NCBI GenBank assembly: GCA_022385805.1
Contig: MU277689.1
Coordinates: 248,001-312,000, forward strand
Length of the DNA stretch: 64,000 nt
Direction: 5' to 3'
From: Pilatotrama ljubarskyi
Taxonomy: Eukaryota > Basidiomycota > Agaricomycetes > Polyporales > Polyporaceae
The notes under the pieces are model-generated. The model worked only from the letters and a program-made list of their open reading frames with translations. It did no database searches and was not told the origin of the DNA. This document shows positions 49,989 to 60,432 of the stretch, piece by piece. Positions within the stretch are counted from its first letter, which is position 1, and every line of letters starts with the position of its first letter. Position numbers and translations under genes: made by a program.

Positions 49989-52527
49989 ATGGCAGTCACC
50001 CTCGCGCCTCTCCCTCCGTTCCCCTCCACACGAGCCAGGGCTTCGCTCTCGCCCTCTCAAGCCGCCAGTCTTCTCCAGACGGTCTCTTCTGCGCTGTCTC
50101 AACTTCTCTCGTTCTCTGATGCACAGATCACCACGCCAGCGACCCTCACATTCATCGCGTCGTATGTCAAAGATGCCGCTCAGCAATCTCTGCAATATCT
50201 CGTATGGGGCTCGGACGCAGAACCGCCGAGGCTGAGCCAGACGGAGCGCAAGATCAGACATGCAGTCTTCCTCCTCGCAGAACGGCTCGCTCCTCTCGGT
50301 GCGCTCGATCTCCAGACCCTCGTAGACCTCAGCGTCGCATATGCAAGCGTCTCGCCCTCGCGTATCCGCGCACTCTTTTCCGCGGCCTTCGTCCAGTCTC
50401 CCAAAGCGTCGTCTCTCATCGAGCAGGTACAGAAGAGCGCCGGGCCAGCATTCACCGCCCTGCTCTCTACACCCTCCCAAGGCCTCTACGGCCTCCGCAA
50501 AACCGCCCACATCCTCCTCTGCTTCCTACGCCCGGCCCCCACCGACGTCACGCGCATCTTCGCGCGCAACAGGACGTTCGTGCGCGCCCTCGCGAGCGCG
50601 TACGACGCCGGGCTCGCCTCCTTTGCACAGACGTACGGCGGCTTCCGCTCGCTGTCCGCACTCACCGCGGACGGGACGCAGACGCGCGATCTCGACGAGT
50701 GGGAGCGCCTCTTCCTCGAGACGAAGGTCGACCTCCTGGACACGTTCCACCTCCTCGTGCGCACGCTGCTCGACGACGTCGCCTCCGTCGCGCACGCTGG
50801 GCCCTCACTCGCCGCCCAAGCCGAGCCCGCGTTCGAAGTCGTCTTCGACCTCCTCGAAGTCCCCTCCAGCGCGAACGCGAACGCGGACGTGCTGCCCCCG
50901 ACGCCCTTCCTGAACCGCCCGCTCCTCGCGGACTACCAGCACGCGTACGACTTCTCGCGCACGCTCGCGGACGTGCTGCGCCGCACCGAGGACGCGTGCG
51001 CGGACCTGCTCGAGTCGACGCTGCGCTCGATGGCCGCTGAGGCGTCGGGCTCGCGCGTGGGGGCGCTGAAGCTCATCATCCGCTCGTCTGGCGTCCCGCT
51101 GGGGATCGATCACCTCGGACGGGGCCCGGGTGGACGGGCACCTGCCTCTGCTGGCGATGCGAAGGGCAAGGGGAAGGCCGTCGGGCAGCGGCTCGGCTCG
51201 GGTTCGGACGGCGCGGACATTTTGGACGAGCAGCTCGACGTTGCGCTCGCGCAGGTCTTGGATCTCTTCCCGGACCAGGACCCTGCGTATATCCGGTACT
51301 TGCTCTCGCATGCGGACTATCCGTACAGGGGCGATGCGGAGCGCCTCATTGGGGCGCTCCTCGAGGGGACGGCGCCGTCGCAGGCGGAGGTAGAGGCCGC
51401 TATGGCGAGGGAGAGCAATGAGGCGCAGGCGCAGGCGGAGAAGGGCGGCAAGGGCAAAAGCAAGAGCGGAGGGGAGGAGTTCGCGTTCACGAAGGAGCGA
51501 AGGAACGTGTTCGACGACGAGGCGATGGATCTGAGCAAGGTCAAGATCGGGAAGAAGAGGTACGCATCTTCTCCCTGCGTCCTTTCGCAGCGTCTAGTCA
51601 CTCAGCTGGCATCCGTGTGTTTGTGATAGTGAGGACGCGCAGGTCGTCCTGCAGGACCGCTCGTTCATCGAGCAGATGAAGGCGGACATCCTCCGGCGCG
51701 CCGAAGAAATCTCGGACGAGGAAGACGAGGAGGCTGCGGCCGCCGGCGAGGACGACCTCGAGGACGCAGTCGTCGTGAAGGTGCGCGACGGAGATGCTAC
51801 CGAGGAGGAAGAGAACGACGATGGTGTGGATGGTGCTGACGGCACTGAGGTAAGTACCTATATGCGAAACCAAGCATGTCTACAGAAAGCTTATGCTCGG
51901 CGTAGACCCCGCGCAACCCGGAGACGATCCTGGAGCTCGCGTACATCCGCGACCCGAAGCTGTTTGACCGCGACGGCCAGACGCGGCGAAGCAAAGCGCG
52001 TGCGGATCTCAAGGCTCAGACCGGTAAGTCTCTCATCACTTCCCCGCTTCAGCTTTTGCTTTTGCTACAGTACTGAGCGTGCATTCTTCCTAGGCATGAC
52101 AGACGAGCAGATCGAAGGGTGGAAGATCATGCTAGAGCGAGACGTACGTGTCCCCTCACCTTCCTGTCTCCCGCAGCATCAGCACTCACCCCCCGATGCT
52201 CACCCGAATCAGCCCAAGAAGAAGGAAAGGATGCTCGCCAAGCACGAGTTCTCCGGAAACAAACCCCTCTCCCAGCCTCTCGAGCCAAGCGGCAGCTCGA
52301 GCTCGCGTGGTGGCGGCCAGGGACAGGGAAGCCGCGGCCGTGGAAGAGGTCGCGGACGAGGCGGCAGAGGTCGCGGCGGAGGTGGAGGTGGAGGAGGGGA
52401 AGGCTCAGGAGATGGTGGCGCGGCGCGCGACCGCGCGTGGAAGGACAAGAACAAGGCGAGCAGGGGAAATCATAACAGGAAGCGCGGACACGATAAGAAG
52501 ATGGCGAGGGCGGGTGGGCCGAGTTGA
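49989..52527 (+). CDS. CUE3: CUE3/ASCC2, ribosome quality-control trigger subunit
   Basis: Ubiquitin-binding subunit of the RQT (ASC-1) complex, which disassembles collided ribosomes marked by Hel2. Exons 49989-51559, 51630-51849, 51906-52023, 52094-52143 and 52213-52527 sum to 2274 nt, 757 residues. A large helical N-terminal region contains ELxR-type HILLCFLRPAPTDVTRIFA and DEWERLFLETKVDLLDTFH. The CUE domain is near residue 415 (LDVALAQVLDLFPDQDPAYI, then HADYPYRGDAERLIGALLEG). Then come the ASCC2-like RRNVFDDEAMDLSKV, an acidic tract, RNPETILELAYIRDPKLF, TDEQIEGWKIMLERD, and an RG-rich basic tail (GRGRGRGRGGRGRGG). The stop lies 43 bp from the stop of the convergent GMC gene. Confidence 0.9.
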
Positions 52528-52570
52528 TAACATGTGTACTGGCTAATGCTGCGTACATGAGGGTGTAACA

Positions 52571-54780
52571 CTATTTCTTCTGACGAGACCTCTTAATGAG
52601 GTCTGCACACTTCTCCGCCACGACAACAGCCGGGGCCATAGTGTGTGCGCCTATGATCTCAGGGAACACAGACGTGTCGCAGACACGCAGTCTACGCACA
52701 CGATGCACCCTCAGCTCCGAGTCCACCACACCGGGATGTTTGGGATCGTCCTCCTTCCCCATACGACATGTAGATGTGTAGTGGTAACACGTACGCATGT
52801 TCTTCCGGATGAACGCGTCCAGCGTCTCGTCATCTAGGCTTTCCGGGACGATAAGCTCCTTGAGCGGGTATCCCTGCTTCCGCATATCCTCCGCCAGACG
52901 CAGAGCGAGCTTCAATCCCTTCCGGAGGGGCTCGAAATCGCGGGGGTCGCTGAGGAAGCCAAGGTCCACGTCCGGCCGCGCTCGCGGGTTACACGTCGCG
53001 AGACGCACGCTGCCGTGCGATTTGGGGCGGATGAGGCCGACGATGAGGGTGAAAATTCCCTTGCCTGGTATGTCGTGGTCTGTGCAGTTGTTTGCGGCGG
53101 GCATGATCTCGAGGTCCGGGCAGTTGGCGTGCACCTTCGTGTCGAGGTCCTCCGGGCTGATTGAGGAGATGAGGTGTCCGTTGTCGTCCAGAAGGCGTGA
53201 TGGGAGGTACATGGTCATCGCTTGGAACGGGTAGGAGAAGAGACCCCGCCCAGTGAGCAGATACGTCATAAGCTCCTTAATGACCTTGAGGGGGCTCGTT
53301 TCCAGGGCATGAAGGGAGTCGTTCATCGGCGCTTCGAATGTGAGAGGCACGGCTATGTGGTCTTTCTTACAGCAGTCATTTGAGACGAGGACCCTCTCGG
53401 TATCAAATGTTGACTTACCAGATAGCTACCGACCCCTGGCATGTTGCGCACAACCGAGATACCTTTCTCCTCCAAGTGTATATATGGACCAATACCACTG
53501 GTTTGGGGCTTGTCAGCCTCATGATGTCGCTATCCACACAGAACGAGTGACGGATATTACCTCAACTGTAGGATCTGGGGAGAACCCAACGCTCCCGCAC
53601 ACAACACGACCTCCTTTCGAACATAAGCGTGGAAGGTCTTCCCAGCACGCCTGTAGTCTGTCGACTCGAAGCATACGACCTCCGCCGTCGTGCCGCAGGG
53701 TTCGTCCTCCGAAAAGCTGAGGCATGTGACCAGCGCGTTCGTGCAGATTTTGAGACGTCCTCGACGCTCCTGCACAAGCTTTGGGGGCAGAAAAGCGTGG
53801 TAAGGTGTGTGCCTGCGCTTTCGGCTGTCCTGGCTAACATCGTGTCTGACGTAGGCGACTGCGGGCGTGGAAGGCGCGCTGAGATCTTCCGCCGGGAGGA
53901 TACCTGCCTTCTCCGCGGCTCGAATCACACTGTCGACGGATGTCCCGCAGTCAGATGATCTGCCCTATAGATCATGGGGCTAAGTGATGATACGCACTGG
54001 GTGGTGTTCTTGTACAGGACGTTCTTGAACGCTCGGTTTTCCCATGGTCCTGCACGTGAAGTCTTGTCAATCGCCGCTGTAAGAGACGATAGACATTGAC
54101 TGTTACCCCACCTTTCTTGCCCCGGTATTGGGACTCAGGATGGCTATGCGTGGTCTCTGACTTGACGAAGAGCGGTTCGAGATCCTTGTAGCCCCAACCC
54201 TCGTTCCCGAGCTCTGCCCACCTGTTATAGTCTCCCGCGGGACCTAGAAGAGGTCAGCCAATCCCCTATGCTGCGAGGCTCGTCAAGAACCCGCACCTCG
54301 AGTGTAGAACATGCAATTGATGGCTGAGGTACCGCCAAGAGCCTCCCCGCAGACGACTTCAAGGGAGCGGTTCTCAGCATGAGGCATGGGTTGAGCCCAC
54401 CATCTTCCCACCGGCGCGCCTTCGCGGTATGGGTTGCTCGATATCAAGGGCACCCTGTCAGACCAACCATCGGGGACGCCCCCTCTCTCAAGGAGAAGGA
54501 CGGTGACGTCTGGATCCTCGCTCAGTCTTGCAGCCAAACAACATCCAGAAGTCCCGCCTGCCCGAGAAGTGATGATTAGCGCGGCAAACGACTGGCAAGA
54601 CAATGCATGCTCAGAAACCCTCGCACCTCCTACGATGATGTAGTCATACGTGTAATCCTTTCGCCTGTGGTAATCGTGAGGGTCTGACAAGCCTACTTCC
54701 TTGAGGTCGTAGACAGGAATCATGCTGGCGGTCGAATACCTAGAATCGGTCGGGGAGAGGCTAACCGGGTTGAGCTTCAT
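52571..54780 (-). CDS. GMC-family FAD oxidoreductase
   Basis: Glucose-methanol-choline type flavoenzyme, about 600 residues in several exons. An alcohol or aryl-alcohol oxidase, or a choline-dehydrogenase-like activity, is possible. No signal peptide is seen: it starts MKLNPVSLSPTDSR, so an intracellular enzyme is likelier than a secreted lignin-active one. The FAD motif YDYIIVGGGTSGCCLAARL is assembled across the first intron and followed by VLLLERGG. GMC signature 1 region GGTSAINCMFYTRG and signature 2 GALGSPQILQLSGIG are present. Catalytic histidines lie in CYHYTSTCRMG and GAHTMAPA. The C-terminus is LIKRSRQKK. Together with the neighbouring SDR and P450s it forms an oxidative gene block. 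Confidence 0.9.
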
Positions 54781-55291
54781 AATACGATGTGAGTCGACAT
54801 CATGATCGTCGTAGTAACGTAGACGCTAGGGACAGCCTTCGAGTAGCACAGTTGATAGATGCCGGAGACATGATCCAGGAACGCATCAGCATGACCGTAG
54901 CAGAGCCTGCATGCGGAGGCTGGGCTGCGGTCACGCAACCAAAGAGCGTGTAGCGGTAGGTAGCACTCCTGACAGGAACTTTCAGGGTCGTTGGTGATTG
55001 GCTTCGGCTTTGCACGAGTAAGTAGGGCCAGTGCTGCGATTTGATGGTAATGGCGGGGCATGGCCAGTGATCGCCGCGAGGCACCTGTGTGAGCCCATCC
55101 CCACGCCAGGCGCTCCGGCCGCGATACCGGACATGTCACGTACAAGCCTGTGCAAACACGACAACATCTCATTGATAAATGTACTGACATGAGCTCTATC
55201 ATAGTCCTACTGCCCTGAGGTTATCAGCTGGGATGAAGTTACTATTTCTCGAGATGGTTTACCAATTCCATGATCGCCGCTCTCCCAATGA
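54781..55291. other. Intergenic between GMC and P450 B
   Basis: GMC promoter and P450 B 3' region. No gene is seen. Confidence 0.4.
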
Positions 55292-57750
55292 TCAAGCCAG
55301 AACAGCTTCCTTGACCAACCCAACCTTCATCGGCAACTCTGGGCTTTTGCCCTCCGGGTCTACCGAGGGGTACTGTACTCCCGCCATGTTCCAGTAGATC
55401 GGCTTCTCGGTGAGCTCGAAGGTGAAGGTAGAGATGAGCACCGCCAGGACGACCTCTGCTTGATACTCAGTGACCATACGGGTCATGAAGGGGCGATTGC
55501 TTACTCATTTCGAGCTGGGAGAATTTGAATCCGCTGCGTCAAGTAGTATCAGTGCACTGCGTGAGGGCAGGAGCAACGAGCAACGAGCAGAAGTACTCAC
55601 ATGCACGCGCGGCCTCCGCCCCAGAACGTCATCCTAGGAGGTATCAGCATCAAGAAGACGCTCGCTGCAGTTGACAAGCGATGGCTTACAGGTTTGCGTA
55701 TACTCCAGGAATCTTGGCGTCGAGCACGGCATCCGGGAGGGGCTTAAGCCAGCGTTCAGGCTTCCACTCATACGCGTCTTCGCCCCAGAGCGCCTTGTTC
55801 GTGTTCGACGCGGCGATGCCCACGAAGACGGACGTGTCCTTCGGCACGAGGATCTCGTGCATGAGCCTGCCATCCCGTCCGCGCACGGGCTCCGAGAGCG
55901 GCAGTATGACATCCTGGCGAGCCCTATAGTTACGTGAGCGGGCGGAGAATTATGCAGAACGAATACTCAGACGTACTCGCGGAAACGGAATGGGGCCGGT
56001 ACGTGGCTATGGGAGATTTCGAGTGGTGAGCGTATAGTATACATACGGGAAGGTATCCTACTCACACTCGCAGAGTCTCGCGGCACACCGCGTCCAGATA
56101 GGGAAGGGCGACGAGGTCGTCGTAATCGATGTCACCTCCGCCACGGGCTCGCTTCGCTTCCATAATCTCTTGTCGCAGCTTGTTCTGGACTTCCGGGTTC
56201 TTCGCAAGTCGCCACAACGTCAGGGAGAGAGCGTTGGAAGTCGTATCCATCGCCGCAAAGGTGAGCGTGCTGAACCGGTACGTCAGTTATTTAATGCACT
56301 GAGAGAATGTTATACGGTCCGCGGAGAAGTTCGAAATACGCACGACATCTGGCCGATGAGCTCCTCCTCGGGCAGCCGATCCTCTTCAGACGCAGCCATG
56401 TTCGCCTTGACTGCGAACGCGTCGTGTCAGTTTCAGGTCAGTTAACCCGGGAATAACAGCACGTGTTCACTCACGCAGAATGCTCATCAAGTCCTTGCCC
56501 TCTCCAACCTGCAGCTTCAACGCCTCGTCTCCCGCCAGCAGCGCCCTCTTCTTCTGCTCGTATATCTCCTCGGAGCGCCTGCGCATCGTATCCGCGATGG
56601 CGATCAACCGCTTCAGCGTAGCAGACGGGATCCACTCCGCGATGGGCCGGCGCCATCCCTTGGGCACAATCGCCTCGTAGAGCGGGAGGTACTGTTGCAG
56701 ACCCTTAGCCTGCGACAGGGTGGGGCTGTGACCCGCAGAGTGTCCGTCAGCAGCGGAGCTGTTGGCAGTTGAACAGGACAAAAGACGTACACGAATTCTT
56801 TCAGCGCCTTGCCGTACTCGTCCGTCGTGTCCGCGACGAGCGGGTCGAACGAGTATCCCAGGCCGGCCTGACCCATGAGCTCGAGCGCGGTGCGGCCCAT
56901 CCATCCCACCATGTCGACCTCTCCGGGTTTGTCGCGCACGCGCAGTTCGATCGCGGTGCGGAGCTGTTGTACCCGCCAATAGCGGCAGTTAGTCACGGGC
57001 TTCGGTGCGCGAGGTAGCGGGGCGAGGAAACAGTGCTGACCTTGTGCGAGACCTCGTAGAAGAGCGGCGTCATGTGGCGCATGTGGTTGATTGAGAAGAC
57101 GGGGTTGAGCATCTTGCGCTGCCTGCGGTGGTGGTCGCCTACCAACAGCCGTGCCTCAGCTCCTGACCAAGTCCCCCGATGCTATGTCGGGTACGTACCG
57201 AGCGTTGCAAGGAGCCCGGGACCGAACATGAGGTGCGTGGTCCTGCATGGAGAAGGGTTCGAATCTCGCTCGTCCCATTGGAGAATACTGGGCTCACCGG
57301 GTAAACCAGGTCGTCTCCTGGAAGATCTCCTGGTCCTTGATCGCAATGTGGTGCATCGCCTTGGGATCATAGGTGTACAGTAGGCTACCCTGTACGTTGT
57401 CGCGTTTAGCTAGTCCCGGAGGCGGCAGACGCATAGCACTGCACACGTACCCCCAGCATCCCACGCAGCCTTACGACCGGGCCATACTGTTCGCCCAGGC
57501 TACGGTGGAACTTGAAGCTCCGTCTATCGAAGAGCCGCCGGATGTGACCTGTAGAGCGGTCCAATAAAACCGTCAGTATATGATACCACGCGGCGAAGAG
57601 AGCACGAGGACACGTACCATAAATAAACGAAGGAGACGGCGGGCCAGGCAGGTTATCAAGGTCGGTCTTGACCACAAGCCTGCGGACGACCTTCCAGAGG
57701 ATCCAGGTTATGCAGCAGACGAGGGCTGCCTGGAGGATAAGCGAGACCAT
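55292..57750 (-). CDS. Cytochrome P450 B, paralogue of P450 A
   Basis: Microsomal P450, about 520 residues in many exons. The start at 57750 opens the anchor MVSLILQAALVCCITWILW, with an upstream in-frame extension not needed. Landmarks: NLPGPPSPSF, MFGPGLLATLG, GDHHRRQRKMLNPVFS, I-helix FAAMDTTSN, DAVCRETLRV, WKPERWL, the haem loop FWGGGRAC spliced to GFKFSQLEM, and a final exon VVLAVLISTFTFELTEKP. Every exon border I could place coincides with P450 A (43.1-45.6 kb). The two genes share long identical motifs but differ in the B-C and F-G regions, so they arose by duplication and probably differ in substrate. The direction is the same as P450 A, SDR and GMC. Confidence 0.9.
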
Positions 57751-59661
57751 AGTTGTGCTGATCGCAATCTCGATTTGCTGTCCAGTGGTGGAAGTATTAG
57801 TGAAGGTTAGCGTGGCTGCTTCGGACGGTCCACCCCAGCCCCCGCGCACTTATACATGGAACAGTGTACCCCATCCTAGCGAGGCCCTTTGTCAAAGGCC
57901 ATGACATCCATGCGTGTGCACCGGCCGGGAACTTCCACGTCGGACGCGGAGCAGGAGAGAAGTCGCATCATGCGGACAGTCCCGCTCGCGAACCGCGGAA
58001 GAAGCAGTGCCAAGTCGAGTAAAACATTCCCTCCGCGACGTGGCCGCATCGCGAAGAAAAGCGGGTGCTGCCTCCTACGCCCGGACTGCGTGAGAGCGCG
58101 ACGGGGCAGGATGCGGACGCAGAAGGTTCGCGTCATGTCGATCAAAGCGGACGGTCTGCTTGGGATGGTCATCGCGATTTTGCGGCCTGAGAGAGATCTG
58201 CACCATCAGAAGAACTTCCGGGTGTAACAGATCGTGTAGGTCCATGCCCAGGACGTTGCTGCGCGCACGAGTGAACACATGATCCTAAAACATGCGGCCA
58301 GGACCGGGTGCTTCCTGTCAAGCCTACATATGACCGTGCTTGAACGCATGCACGGCAAACACTTGTCTCCTGGCACTTCCGTTCTTGTCTCAAGGAGGAC
58401 TCGATGCACTCCCGTTGCGAGCGCGATGGATCGTCGCTACACTCGTCCACTACATACGGACCGACCAAGCATGGGTTTCGATGGTGCACTTCTGGACACT
58501 TGCGCCGGGCTGCTCTCATCCTACTAACTCCGAGGCCTCCATATTGCGTACGGGGAGAACGGGCTCCGCTCAGAGCCCGCCGGACTTTGTGAGGGTCTGC
58601 GGCGTCAGATCTTCAGCCTCCGGGCGAAACGGTGAGGATTGTCCAGACGCCTATGAAGGCTGAGCGCGTCGAGGCGTTTCAGAAGTAAGATGACTCGGAG
58701 AAGAGAGTTGCGCTTGCATTTATAGAAGCACACACGGGCAAATGACCCCAGCATGAGATTGGCTACATACGGCCGATATAGCGGGAATTGGCCCGGTGAG
58801 CTTGACTTGCGCGTATGACAATTTTTCGAATCGGTGATAGACTGGCTCTGACACCGGGCATGTTATAGTGGCATGCAACTGCCACTGGGTACAGTAGCGC
58901 TGCGGGGTCAACCTTACTAACACTACTGACTCACCCGGCCGTCTCCTGCATGCATCAGCTCTTCCGAAGTTTGTGGCCGATTGCTAATGACACCGGCCTT
59001 GCTTTCTGTGCCTTAGCATTCGCACGTTCTGACAATACACTATCAAGTGTGAGGTTCAGGTCGGATGGGATGCTCAAAGAGGCATGGCCTTCACTCCTCA
59101 TCACCCGGCGAGAGACGAAGACAGCAGTGATCCCGACAACGTTCCTCTCACGGCTCACGATAGATGTTAGCGGCGGATTATGCATGGCCCTCGATGCGTA
59201 GGAGCATCGGACAGCAAGCGTAAAGCCGTCTGGATAAAGTCCCGCAGACTATAGGAAGCTAATTGACGAACGAGCAGGACTGGACTCAGTGGGGTGTACG
59301 ATGGCCGCCGCAACGTTGTGGCAAATGACTTCAAGATGGGGTGGCGGAAGCGCCCGTGAAGGCTCGCCGGGTTCCGGACCGGTGAGCAGCGTTGCTCAAT
59401 GATGTCATACGGTCTGGTCTGGTACTTTACTCGCCGTTGTCGGACTGCCGGCAAGCAGCAGACTGCAGTACGAGTGCTGGCTACAGTATGTGCCATATTG
59501 TAGTACACAGCTCTCACGAGCCATCACCATGAGAGAAATAGGCGGGTATAGACGGTCTTGTCGACGGCCAAGCACATAAATATACAAGATGCTAATAGTA
59601 CAAGTTTGTGCGGACGTCAAGCGAATGACGGACGAGCACTGTGGCGATCCTTGAAGGCCGC
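57751..59661. other. Gene-poor stretch with possible membrane-protein relic
   Basis: The P450 B promoter is at the left end. Between about 58950 and 59230 the minus strand reads NVVGITAVFVSRRVMRSEG with a following Ser/Leu-rich tail, reminiscent of the C-terminal part of DUF6533/DUF6534-type proteins (a TM segment followed by ISRFML-like residues). I cannot assemble a gene. Low confidence. Confidence 0.25.
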
Positions 59662-60026
59662 TCAGGGTTTCCTGTCTCCTTGAATGGTCTCCCGAACCTG
59701 TGCAGAATTCATACGCGCATCACTGTTTCCGGCTTGCAGCCCCTTCGACTCCTCTGTTTGTGAAGACAGACGCGTGAGTACGCACATGGCCCCGAGACAG
59801 GTCTGGATAGACCGGCGACGTACTGTAGACGGACGCAGGGCCTTCCTCCTTCTTCGTCTGCACTCCTGCAACGTACATGTACCCGAGGGTAGCGACGGTC
59901 CCGACAACAGTAGCAATGGCCTAGTCGTACGATACACGGCACTCAGTCAGCGCACTTGAAGAGGCTAATCAATCTTGATGTCAAGCGTACCAGGGTACGG
60001 CCAGGGGCTCTGCTGTTCATGCTCAT
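59662..60026 (-). CDS. 74-residue single-TM protein (small paralogue B)
   Basis: Not a family I recognise. Exons in coding order 60026-59991, 59920-59824 and 59753-59662 sum to 225 nt (74 residues plus stop). It starts MSMNSRAPGRTL, then the helix AIATVVGTVATLGYMYVAGV (about residues 13-32). The polar segment QTKKEEGPASVYKES and the C-terminus SDARMNSAQVRETIQGDRKP follow. Intron positions and phases (0, then 1) match the gene at 14414-14852, and the C-termini align as N/S-x-K/R-M-x-x-A-x-V-R-E. It has a TATA-like element and a perfect CRE upstream. No single open frame reveals it. Membrane location is likely; the function is unknown. Confidence 0.7.
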
Positions 60027-60140
60027 GGTTGCCCAAGTGTGTCCTCGCGCAGCGTTGTGTCTTTGTGAAGGAGAGCGTTGCGGAGACAGGTGGTATCACA
60101 CGGACAGGAGGGGAATGCTGAGCGCGGCCAACAGAACGCG

Positions 60141-60168
60141 CAGGCTTATATGGGCTGGAATGACGTCA
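60141..60168 (-). promoter_or_regulatory. CRE (TGACGTCA) and TATA-like element
   Basis: On the minus strand a perfect palindromic CRE, TGACGTCA (60161-60168), lies 8 nt before CATATAAG (60145-60152), which is about 120 nt before the ATG at 60026. CRE sites bind bZIP factors of the ATF/CREB class. This suggests stress- or cAMP-type control of the small protein gene, which is an inference. Confidence 0.5.
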
Positions 60169-60432
60169 TGGTACGCGGTGGCTGCTACTCTCGCGACCGC
60201 TTGCAGCCACCACTGGGGCTTGGCATAATCAGTCTCGAGCACGCGAGCCCGAACACGACCGTATACGGGGTATCGCACCAAAGAATCTGTGAGCACGACC
60301 AGCCTGAACGCATCAGCTTGCAAGTCTCTGACCATGTTACAATAGCGATGGCCATTCTGCATGATCCCTGGACAGTGAGTCGTCTCCGAAACCAGGTTGA
60401 AAGATGGAATTGTGATGAGCATGAACGCGTCT

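Noticed and set aside
57180..57300. GGTTCGAATCTCGC T-arm-like sequence
   Set aside because: It lies inside a well-supported intron and exon of P450 B and no cloverleaf can be built.
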